Assembly (NCBI GenBank): GCA_014379305.1
Contig: JACMMB010000222.1
Location: 1-6,029 of the forward strand
DNA from: Akkermansiaceae bacterium
GTDB taxonomy: Bacteria; Verrucomicrobiota; Verrucomicrobiia; Verrucomicrobiales; Akkermansiaceae
Direction of reading: 5' to 3'
DNA length: 6,029 nt
The notes below the pieces were generated by a model. That model made no database searches. It saw only the letters and a program-made list of their open reading frames with translations, and was not told the origin of the DNA. Positions 1 to 5,936 of this stretch are shown piece by piece (the stretch's first letter is position 1; the number at the start of each line of letters is the position of its first letter). The position numbers and the translations under genes are program-made.

Positions 1-620
1 AACCTCGACCGGGGTGGTCGTTTGTGCGGAGTCGGGCAGGCCGGCAGCATCAGCACCCGGATCTTTTCCCGGAAAGCGTCGGGCAGAACCGTTAACAAAT
101 GATTCGAATGAACAACAAGTGCATCTGCCTTGGAAGCGATCCCATGTAAAAACGGCCAATGTTCGGCCGCTGGCCCTGCCCAGCGGTAATGGGCGGATGT
201 CGGCACTTCGATGGCGTTGGGAACAGGGCCATAAACTCTCAACCCCTCTTCGCAGAGCTTCTGGACGGCCACCCGACCACCACTGAAATGGGCTTTGCCG
301 AGGAAGAAATTCAGCATGGTGGCATCGTGCAGCACAGCGATGCAGGGAGCGGCGTTCAAAAACTCCAGTGCTCTTGCATGGAACGGCCAATGGTCGCCAA
401 ATTGAACCACCGCGATATCAAAACTCTCCAAGGCATCCACTTGAAAAGGTAGGCGGGAAAGAGGTGAAGTCTGGATAGGCTTTGCTGAAACCTGAAGCAA
501 ATCCTCTGTCCGCACCACCGTCACCACCACTCCCCATCGATTCAATAAATTCACCACGATGGCACTCATGCTTGCAATGGCAGAATCCTCATTCCATGGC
601 GTCGCCCAAAGAATCTTCAT
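1..620 (-). CDS. Glycosyltransferase, GT4-like N-terminal domain, partial (runs off left edge)
   Basis: The minus strand is open from an ATG at 620-618 to the window edge: 206 codons with no stop, and the C-terminal domain lies outside. The product starts MKILWATPWNEDSAIASMSA. Residues 67-100 contain FDIAVVQFGDHWPFHARALE and then AVLHDATML. Residues 158-172 read FLHGIASKADALVVHS. This pattern (an 'is it present' strand, a His-Asp after a hydrophobic strand, then a helix ending in VVHS) is typical of the acceptor-binding N-terminal Rossmann domain of GT-B glycosyltransferases of family GT4. The nucleotide-sugar-binding half cannot be seen, so donor and linkage are unknown. Its ATG overlaps the TGA of the preceding glycosyltransferase (ATGA at 620-617), which suggests translational coupling; I see no Shine-Dalgarno of its own. 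It probably acts at the cytoplasmic face of the inner membrane on a lipid-linked glycan. Its N-terminus is unlike those of the two paralogues before it. Confidence 0.8.
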   Translation of the reverse strand, partial: MKILWATPWNEDSAIASMSAIVVNLLNRWGVVVTVVRTEDLLQVSAKPIQTSPLSRLPFQVDALESFDIAVVQFGDHWPFHARALEFLNAAPCIAVLHDATMLNFFLGKAHFSGGRVAVQKLCEEGLRVYGPVPNAIEVPTSAHYRWAGPAAEHWPFLHGIASKADALVVHSNHLLTVLPDAFREKIRVLMLPACPTPHKRPPRSR

Positions 621-1657
621 GAGAGTAGCCGATCAACCGTTGTTGCCCAGTCGAGGGACATTGTTTCAATGACTTTTCGGGCGTTCGCCCCCATGCGCCG
701 GGTTTGACTGGGATTGGAAGCCAATTTTGACAGTGCGTGCGAGAGCGATTCTGCATCGGGATCAACCACCAGCCCGGTCTGGCCATCCGTCACCAGATCC
801 AAAACGCCTCCGGAATCCCGACAGGTCATTACCGCCTTCGCTGCATGGAATGACTCCATCGTCACATAGCCAGCCGAATCCTCATCTACGGGCAGGTAGG
901 CGCAGGCCAGCGCCCCATTCACATACGAGGCAAGTCGTTCTCTGGGGAGAAAGCCAAGCTCCAACGTCACGCGGTCCTGAAGTCCGTGTTTGGATATGAG
1001 CTGTTCGAGTCGTTCTCCATCAGAATGGCTCTCTGGTGGTCCGGCCACGATCAGCCTGCATCCAACGGGCAGATGAATCATGGCTTCAACAAGGAGATGC
1101 TGTCGTTTCATGAGATTTATGCGTCCTCCGGCAAAGATGTAACCGCCGTAACCAGCGCAGTAGAAATCTTCGGGGGAACTGAGGGGAGGAAGAAGGATCT
1201 TCGATTCAAAACCGTTGTGATGACGCAAGCGGGACTGGGTCACTCTCGAGTTTACAAAGATTTTACGGCATGAAGCAAAGCAGGCGTTGTCGGCAGAAAT
1301 GATGTGATTACGGATTTCTTCACTACGCGAATCTTCAGGAAGGTTTGTGTCGTTTGTACCCCTGAGGTCATAGGACTGGCGGTATTGGTGAAGCAGCCAG
1401 AGTGTCTTGTGCGGGTGCCGGACCAAGTAAGCCGGAAACTTCAACGCGATGACACGGTCCACATAATCAATCTGCATCGCAAGGCTGCTCAGGATACAAT
1501 CCAGAATCTTTTCGGGAGGATCCCAGGTGAAGGGAATGCGAACCAATTCCGCCCTGACGCCCTTGGTGGCATTGAGCTTTGCGGTGAGGGTTTCGGCAAG
1601 CACCTCCGCGCCCCCCCTCACAAAGGGAGCCATGTTGTTAAGAACCATCACTTTCAT
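617..1657 (-). CDS. GT4-family glycosyltransferase (paralogue B)
   Basis: A 346-residue GT-B fold glycosyltransferase of usual length for GT4. The N-terminal glycine-rich loop is FVRGGAEVLAE (GGAE at 15-18). The C-terminal donor domain has GRINLMKRQHLLVEAM (178-193), whose Lys/Arg is the usual contact to the donor phosphates. It is followed by LPVDEDSAGYVTMESFHAAK, DSGG (281-284) and DGQTGLVVDPD. The acidic pair that is normally EX7E appears here as Asp260-x7-Glu268. It is probably a retaining transferase that adds a sugar from a nucleotide donor to a growing surface glycan; the specific sugar cannot be read from sequence. The ATG at 1657-1655 overlaps the preceding stop (ATGA at 1657-1654). 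A purine-rich GGAGAGG lies about 8 bases upstream of it, the best ribosome-binding site in the window. It is homologous to the gene just before it: both share the RLIAL-type strand, the NK/HKTLW-type strand, KRQH, the DEDS-GY motif and the terminal RLLS. Confidence 0.9.
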   Translation of the reverse strand: MKVMVLNNMAPFVRGGAEVLAETLTAKLNATKGVRAELVRIPFTWDPPEKILDCILSSLAMQIDYVDRVIALKFPAYLVRHPHKTLWLLHQYRQSYDLRGTNDTNLPEDSRSEEIRNHIISADNACFASCRKIFVNSRVTQSRLRHHNGFESKILLPPLSSPEDFYCAGYGGYIFAGGRINLMKRQHLLVEAMIHLPVGCRLIVAGPPESHSDGERLEQLISKHGLQDRVTLELGFLPRERLASYVNGALACAYLPVDEDSAGYVTMESFHAAKAVMTCRDSGGVLDLVTDGQTGLVVDPDAESLSHALSKLASNPSQTRRMGANARKVIETMSLDWATTVDRLLS

Positions 1658-2691
1658 GAGAGAAGCCTCTCCACCACATGGTCCCAGGTGATGTTCAATT
1701 CACGCACGCGGGCTTCCGCCCGGCACCCCAGTTCACGGGCGAGCCTGCGGTTTTCGTAGAGACGGTCGAAGCATTCCGCGAGGGCCTCTGGGGTTGGCTC
1801 ACAGACAAGACCGTTATTCTCATGCTCAACCAGTTCCAGAACCCCTCCGGAGTCATGCGTGGTGATTACCGCCTTGCTGGAGTGACTGGCCTCCAGCGAG
1901 GTGTACCCGTAAGAATCCTCGTCCAAGGGGATGTAGATCGCAGCTAGACAGTGGGAGAAGGCGTCGGCTTTTTCGACCTCGGAAATCCATTCAAAAGATG
2001 CCGTCACTTTCGATTCCAGCCTGTTGTCAGAAATCATTTTTTTCAACGAGTCAGGATAGTTTCGCCCGATGCTAGATCCACAAATGCGCAGCCTTACGGG
2101 AGTTTTAACATGTTTCATCGCCTCCACGGCCAGATGTTGCCGCTTGTGATGTTCAACGCGGCAGAAGTAGAGGATTTCATCGCCCAGGGATTTAAAGCCA
2201 AACCGTTCCGGTTCAAAAATCGGAGGGTAAAGGGTTTGACTCTCGATGCCGTTGAACTTACGTAGGCGATTGCCCACGACATGGGAGTTGGTGAATACCT
2301 GGCGTGATTCGCAGAGGGCTCTGTTGTCCACGGCCATCAGCGCAGCCCGGACAGATCGCATCGCAGGTGTCTTGGGCGTGGTGTTGTAGGCATGATCCCA
2401 CAAATCGTAGAAAATTCGAATATGATGGATGAACCAGAGAACCTTGTTTTCATGAGGAAGCACATACGAGGGAGGCCGAAGGGCGATCAGGCGGTCAGCG
2501 GAGGAACCAATCTCCAGCAGACGCAATCCCATAATCTGCTCCATCAAAATGTCGGGATGATCCGAGAAAGGCAGGTAGATTTCCTCCACCTGATGTCCCC
2601 GCATACGCAATGTCGCCGCCAACCACTTCACAATGAACCTGCCTCCACCGTCAATGAAGGGCACAATAGTTGAACAAATGGCAATTTTCAT
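1654..2691 (-). CDS. GT4-family glycosyltransferase (paralogue A)
   Basis: A 345-residue GT4-type glycosyltransferase beginning MKIAICSTIVPFIDGGGRFI. I chose the ATG at 2691-2689. The frame stays open upstream to a TTG at 2712, but the family N-terminus (MKIAI strand followed by a GGG loop at 15-17) starts at this ATG. It lies 4 bases after the TGA of the aminotransferase, a normal operon spacing. The donor domain shows RVEHHKRQHLAVEAM (178-192), then PLDEDSYGYTSLEASHSSKA with the Asp259-x7-Glu267 form of the EX7E motif, and HDSGGVLELVEHENNG. The predicted reaction is transfer of a sugar from a nucleotide donor to the glycan made by this cluster, in the cytoplasm at the membrane. It is a close structural match to the following gene over its whole length, which suggests an old tandem duplication. 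The two have diverged enough to add different sugars or make different linkages, but that is inference. Confidence 0.9.
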   Translation of the reverse strand: MKIAICSTIVPFIDGGGRFIVKWLAATLRMRGHQVEEIYLPFSDHPDILMEQIMGLRLLEIGSSADRLIALRPPSYVLPHENKVLWFIHHIRIFYDLWDHAYNTTPKTPAMRSVRAALMAVDNRALCESRQVFTNSHVVGNRLRKFNGIESQTLYPPIFEPERFGFKSLGDEILYFCRVEHHKRQHLAVEAMKHVKTPVRLRICGSSIGRNYPDSLKKMISDNRLESKVTASFEWISEVEKADAFSHCLAAIYIPLDEDSYGYTSLEASHSSKAVITTHDSGGVLELVEHENNGLVCEPTPEALAECFDRLYENRRLARELGCRAEARVRELNITWDHVVERLLS

Positions 2692-2695
2692 CACT

Positions 2696-3850
2696 TCAGC
2701 GGGAATGTTCAATGGCTTGAATGAGGACTTCCCCTATCCAAGTCTGGTCCTCGTCGGTCAGCCTTTCATGGGTGGGAAGACATATCCCGGAAGCGGCAAG
2801 GGACGCGGAAACGGGCACCTCACCCTTTTGACCAAGATAGGGTGGCATGGAGTTGACCGGATAAAAAAACGGCCGGGTTTCGATGCCACGGTGATCCATG
2901 TACTGAATGATTGCGTCCCGGCGATCTTCCGAGATTCCTTTAAGGATCACCGTGTACATCCAAAATACATGATGCGCCCACTCTGCGACGTGGGGTAACT
3001 GCAGCTGATCCGAAGCGGAGGCCAGCAAACGGTTGTAAGTGTGCGCCACCTTCTGCCGGGCGGCCAGGGCTGTCTCCACCCGCTCCATCTGGGCCAACCC
3101 GATGGCCGCGACAATATTGGTCATGCGGTAGTTGAATCCGACGACGGGATGCCAATACCTCCGGTATGGGTCCATGCCTTGCCCCCGATACAACCTTAGT
3201 TTCGCGGCAAGCAAATCGTTGTCACAAGTGATCATTCCACCTTCTCCAGTAGAGATGATTTTGTTTCCGTAAAAACTGAACGTGGCGCAGTCCGCAAGAC
3301 TCCCGACCTTGCGGTTCCTGTATTTTGCCCCGTGGGCCTCCGCAGCATCCTCGACCACCCACAGTCCGTGTGTAAGCGCCATTTGGTTGAGCCGATCCAT
3401 GTCAACCGGGTGACCATAAAGATGCACCGGGATAATGCCCTTGGTCCTGGGAGTGAGGTTTTTCTCAACCGAGTCCGGACACAACGTGAGCGTGAGGGGA
3501 TCGCAGTCCGCAAAAACCGGCGTTGCTCCACAATATCGCACGGCATTGGCCGTGGCGATGTAAGTCAAGGCCGGGACGATGACTTCATCGCCCTCCCGCA
3601 GATCCATGCCCATCAGAGCGAGATGCAAGGCCGCCGTTCCATTGGTGCAGGCAATCGCATGCTTGCTTCCCGTGAATTCCGCAAAGCGCTGCTCAAAAGC
3701 TGTGATGTATTTTCCAGCCGAAGAAATCCACGTTCCCTCAATACACTCAGAAACCATAGCCATGGTCTTATCCGCCAGGACAGGCGCCGCAACCGGAATA
3801 CGATGTTTGAAGGAGTTCAAGAAAGACTCAGATGGTTTTTTTGAATGCAT
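2696..3850 (-). CDS. DegT/DnrJ/EryC1/StrS aminotransferase, GDP-perosamine synthase-like
   Basis: A PLP-dependent sugar aminotransferase of 384 residues from the chosen ATG (3850-3848), normal length for the family. Motifs in order: IPVAAPVL near the start, TWISSAGKYI (WISSAG at 41-46), CTNGTAALHL (phosphate-binding turn), EDAAEAHGA (167-175, Asp168 expected to pair with the PLP ring nitrogen), FYGNKIISTGEGGM with Lys197 as the Schiff-base lysine, then GQGMDP, RRYWHP and NYRMTN. The WISS, GNK-TGEGGM, GQGMDP-RRYW and NYRMTN stretch matches my recollection of GDP-perosamine synthases (Per/RfbE), which aminate C4 of GDP-4-keto-6-deoxymannose. A UDP- or dTDP-sugar 4-aminotransferase is the alternative. 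The frame extends upstream to a GTG at 3883, which would give a 56-base overlap with the methyltransferase gene. The internal ATG leaves 23 bases of overlap, has a GGAA just before it, and fits the family start better, though the extra 11 residues cannot be excluded. The NeuD-type acyltransferase two genes upstream supports a 4-amino product. Confidence 0.88.
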   Translation of the reverse strand: MHSKKPSESFLNSFKHRIPVAAPVLADKTMAMVSECIEGTWISSAGKYITAFEQRFAEFTGSKHAIACTNGTAALHLALMGMDLREGDEVIVPALTYIATANAVRYCGATPVFADCDPLTLTLCPDSVEKNLTPRTKGIIPVHLYGHPVDMDRLNQMALTHGLWVVEDAAEAHGAKYRNRKVGSLADCATFSFYGNKIISTGEGGMITCDNDLLAAKLRLYRGQGMDPYRRYWHPVVGFNYRMTNIVAAIGLAQMERVETALAARQKVAHTYNRLLASASDQLQLPHVAEWAHHVFWMYTVILKGISEDRRDAIIQYMDHRGIETRPFFYPVNSMPPYLGQKGEVPVSASLAASGICLPTHERLTDEDQTWIGEVLIQAIEHSR

Positions 3851-4883
3851 TTCCGCGTGCCATGAGAACATTGGCGGTCTCACGACACATCAACTCGGAA
3901 AAGGAAACACTCTTCAAGGTGCCCCTCGGCTCTTCAACCATGAAGACTTCGAAACCCTGTGTTTTGCAAAAATCTTCCCATTGATTTACCAACGTGCCCG
4001 AGCGATTGAGGTGGAGGGGGGCAAACTCCGCAACCACGCACGCATCGGGGCTTCTTTGCAAAAGTCCGCTCATCCCCGCAAATACATCCAGCTCTGCCCC
4101 CTCCACGTCCACTTTGATCAGGTTGACAAAAGGAACGTCCTTCAAAACATCGTCCAGAGCAACCACCTGAACTTCAATCTTGGCCGTCTCATGGGCGAGC
4201 GGATACCTGCTGTTGTGCCCATTTATCGGACACAAATGAAAGGATGTCTCACCGGCAGCCGCGCCGACAAATTTGGCATGCACGGTGATTTGAGATCCAA
4301 AGCCGTTTTGCACAACGTTGTGTTTTAGGAATTGCGCGGTCGCTGGAGTGGCTTCAAAGGCATGGACTTTCCCCTTTCGTCCCACGCACCTTGCCGCGGC
4401 TATGGCGTGCATGCCGATATGGGCACCGACATCGACAAAAGTCATGCCTTCCCCAAGGTATCGCTCGATGAATCGTCGTAAGCCGTGCTCAAGGTCGCCC
4501 GTTTCAGCAAGCTGCCCCAGCAAAAACGCGTCGCACCTGTCGCAGACCATGTAGCCCACGGAGGTGCGCACCAGTGCCCGCTGCGCATCCAAAGGAAACA
4601 TAGAGCGCCTTTGGGCAATCTCGTCCAACTTGGTTGAATGGGTATTTTGAACTACCGACAGGTTATCTAATTTCTCTAACTGAATTTTGGTCAAGAGATC
4701 TATCTTCTCGCACAATGCTGTTTGCAGTCGGCAGAGCAATTCCATGTTGTCTGCCATCTGCCGGGAATGCTCAACCAAAAGGCTTTTGATTTCCGCATCC
4801 GGATTACTCTTAAAAATCGCTCTGAAACGAATGCCAAAAAGACGAGTAATACGAGAGACTATTTTGTGCAGAGTAGATGCCAT
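3828..4883 (-). CDS. FkbM-family SAM-dependent methyltransferase with N-terminal helical extension
   Basis: The product has 351 residues. The C-terminal 240 or so form a FkbM-type (Methyltransf_21) domain. The SAM motif I is FVDVGAHIGMHA (149-160), followed by HAFEATPATAQFLKHNV (174-190), where Glu176 is the expected ribose-binding acidic residue. FVNLIKVDVEGAELDVFAGM (252-271) is the family signature. Before it lies a segment with little FkbM character: a basic stretch (residues 5-25) and then about 60 residues (30-92) rich in Leu, Glu, Lys and Gln that look like an amphipathic helix or coiled coil. FkbM enzymes in polysaccharide clusters are usually taken to O-methylate sugars; the acceptor here is unknown. 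The ATG at 4883 has no clear Shine-Dalgarno. The gene follows an 81-base gap after the acyltransferase and runs 23 bases into the aminotransferase, ending with the TGA at 3830-3828. No signal peptide is visible, so it is likely cytoplasmic. Confidence 0.9.
   Translation of the reverse strand: MASTLHKIVSRITRLFGIRFRAIFKSNPDAEIKSLLVEHSRQMADNMELLCRLQTALCEKIDLLTKIQLEKLDNLSVVQNTHSTKLDEIAQRRSMFPLDAQRALVRTSVGYMVCDRCDAFLLGQLAETGDLEHGLRRFIERYLGEGMTFVDVGAHIGMHAIAAARCVGRKGKVHAFEATPATAQFLKHNVVQNGFGSQITVHAKFVGAAAGETSFHLCPINGHNSRYPLAHETAKIEVQVVALDDVLKDVPFVNLIKVDVEGAELDVFAGMSGLLQRSPDACVVAEFAPLHLNRSGTLVNQWEDFCKTQGFEVFMVEEPRGTLKSVSFSELMCRETANVLMARGNAFKKTI
3836..3842 (-). other. A7 tract inside a gene overlap
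   Basis: Seven consecutive A residues on the coding strand lie inside the 23-base overlap of the methyltransferase and aminotransferase genes. In the methyltransferase frame they read as the tail of Lys-Lys-Thr just before the stop; in the aminotransferase frame they encode residues 4-5 (Lys-Lys) after ATG-CAT-TCA. Loss of one A would join the two frames. Whether slippage happens is unknown. Confidence 0.6.
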
Positions 4884-4964
4884 GAATACCGTAGTTATAT
4901 CAGCGATGCCAAAGTCTGTTGCATAAGAAATGGAGAGTCAACCCTTTGTCCGGGGACCTGGCTA
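4884..4964. other. 81-base intergenic gap between acyltransferase and methyltransferase genes
   Basis: This is the only sizeable break between intact genes in the window. It holds the weak extended -10-like element at 4894-4902. A short complementary pair (GTCC and GGAC around a two-base loop, near 4948-4957) is too small to be a terminator and has no T-run after it. Read-through transcription from the acyltransferase gene is therefore likely, with separate translation of the methyltransferase. Confidence 0.5.
4894..4902 (-). promoter_or_regulatory. Weak extended -10-like element upstream of the FkbM gene
   Basis: The minus strand reads TGATATAAC, which fits the extended -10 form TGnTATAAT with one mismatch. 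It sits 10 bases before the methyltransferase ATG, so a transcript would have almost no leader. No good -35 hexamer lies at the usual distance; a TTGACT further upstream is too far away. The only support is the motif and its position in the largest gap inside the cluster, so treat it as a possibility. Confidence 0.2.
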
Positions 4965-5642
4965 TCACGAATTACTTTTCAGGTAGGGCTCGCCCTTTTT
5001 TCGTGAACGCACGAAACGGCACGGCTGTCCGTAAGATACAGACAAGGGGGGAATGTCCCCCATCACGATGGATCCCGCTCCGACAACAGAATGTTCTCCG
5101 ATAACAATCCCGTGTTTCACGACCGCACCAATACACACGGCACTGAAAGCCCCCACGTGAACATTTCCCCCCATGGCTACTCCAGGCGCGAGGCTCGAGA
5201 AATCACCCATGGATGAATCGTGATCCAAGGAGGCCCTTGTATTCACAATGCAGCAGCGACCGATCCGCGAGTCACTGTTGACCACTGCTCCTGCCGAGAT
5301 CACAGTTCCTTCAGCAATCACTGCTCCCTTGGCAATGCTTGCGTTTGGGTGAATCGCAGTTCCCAACTGGAATTGAGGGCACAAGGACAGAATCTTCAGA
5401 TAAATTTTATTGCGAAGGAAGTTATCCCCAACAGCAATAATGCCATGTTCCACCTCCTTCTCCTCAACGATTATCGGCAAATCAGCGTCTGCGCCCAAAA
5501 TAGGATATCCAAACCAGGAGACTGCACCACTGGCACCACGTTCGTCGATAATGCCGGAAATCTCCCATTCACCGGATTTATCCAGGATGTCTATCACAAC
5601 TTTTGCGTATCCTGAGGCTCCAAAAACAAGAATCTTTTTCAT
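4965..5642 (-). CDS. NeuD/PglD/PerB-type sugar O/N-acyltransferase, left-handed beta-helix
   Basis: A 225-residue protein of typical size for the NeuD family. Residues 1-75 form a small nucleotide-sugar-binding Rossmann domain starting MKKILVFGASGYAKVVIDIL, with the GASGYAK loop (8-14) that is GASGHGK in many relatives. From about residue 96 it turns into imperfect hexapeptide repeats (AIHPNASIAKGAVIAEGTVI and onward to IVIGEHSVVGAGSIV), which build a trimeric left-handed beta-helix binding acetyl-CoA between subunits. His141 in SLDHDSSMGDFSSLAPG sits where PglD-type enzymes have their general base, next to Asp142. Known members acetylate the 4-amino group of UDP- or GDP-4-amino-6-deoxy sugars (PglD, PerB) or O-acetylate sialic acid (NeuD). 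No sialic acid genes are seen, and a 4-aminotransferase lies two genes downstream, so N-acylation of that amino sugar is the best inference. The ATG at 5642-5640 lacks a visible Shine-Dalgarno. It is the first intact gene of the cluster in this window. Confidence 0.9.
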   Translation of the reverse strand: MKKILVFGASGYAKVVIDILDKSGEWEISGIIDERGASGAVSWFGYPILGADADLPIIVEEKEVEHGIIAVGDNFLRNKIYLKILSLCPQFQLGTAIHPNASIAKGAVIAEGTVISAGAVVNSDSRIGRCCIVNTRASLDHDSSMGDFSSLAPGVAMGGNVHVGAFSAVCIGAVVKHGIVIGEHSVVGAGSIVMGDIPPLSVSYGQPCRFVRSRKKGEPYLKSNS

Positions 5643-5685
5643 GCAAATTCATTTTCGGGAAAACAATGGGGATTGATATAGATTC
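5643..5685. other. Short intergenic stretch before the acyltransferase gene
   Basis: Together with the rearranged sequence up to about 5740, this is where a promoter for the acyltransferase would be expected. It is AT-rich on the minus strand and contains TATATC, but there is no convincing -35 partner, operator or riboswitch-like structure. I see no terminator hairpin either. Confidence 0.3.
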
Positions 5686-5877
5686 TCATTGAGTACCCGT
5701 TTCATAAGTATTGGAGAGGAAGGAAGGCCCGGGCAAGGTGAATGCAATCAGGTCTCTCACCAAACGGTAGGCTTTACGCACGGTTTCACCGTCGATCAAG
5801 AGAGGTCCAAGCTCCTCTTGTGCCTGAGCCGCAGGTATTTCGGAGGCATTGTTGGTTAAAGCATCAAATAATCCCAT
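5686..5877 (-). pseudogene. Truncated bacterial PH-domain (bPH_1-like) protein remnant
   Basis: From the ATG at 5877-5875 the minus strand encodes MGLFDALTNNASEIPAAQAQ, then EELGPLLIDGETVRKAYRLV and RDLIAFT. This matches my recollection of the start of small bacterial PH-domain proteins, which read MGLFDALLGNASEV, a helix, an EEL-P-L--GE-V--A-KL-RD strand, then FTNKRLILVDKQG. Here the resemblance stops after residue 47 (about position 5737). Sixteen unrelated residues follow and then TGA at 5688-5686. Full members have roughly 120 residues, so only the first third is left. The expected continuation is not found in the other two minus-strand frames down to 5643, so a simple frameshift does not explain it; deletion or recombination is more likely. 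The frame is open further upstream (to beyond 5970), but the family start is the ATG used here. No ribosome-binding site is obvious. It is unrelated to polysaccharide synthesis and probably marks a rearranged cluster boundary. Confidence 0.6.
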
Positions 5878-5936
5878 GAGCCAAGCGTAGAGGACCGGGC
5901 CCAGCACATCCAAACAGATTCTACATAAACTTATTC

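Noticed and set aside
14..452. Two overlapping plus-strand open frames
   Set aside because: Both are antisense to the partial glycosyltransferase at 1-620, whose GT-B features are clear.
1304..1759. 151-codon plus-strand open frame
   Set aside because: It crosses the junction of the two glycosyltransferases antisense to both and has no recognisable features.
2692..2712. Upstream TTG (and an in-frame GTG) as start of glycosyltransferase A
   Set aside because: It would add seven residues before the conserved MKIAI strand and overlap the aminotransferase; the ATG at 2691 fits family and spacing.
3851..3883. Upstream GTG or ATG starts for the aminotransferase
   Set aside because: No ribosome-binding site is seen for either, they deepen the overlap, and the extra residues do not look like the family. 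They are not fully excluded.
3579..4328. 249-codon open frame on the plus strand, and a 170-codon one at 3332-3844
   Set aside because: They lie antisense to the aminotransferase and methyltransferase, which carry full catalytic motifs. The products show no domain pattern and many unusual residue runs.
4941..4957. Possible terminator hairpin after the acyltransferase gene
   Set aside because: The stem is only four pairs with a two-base loop, and no T-run follows.
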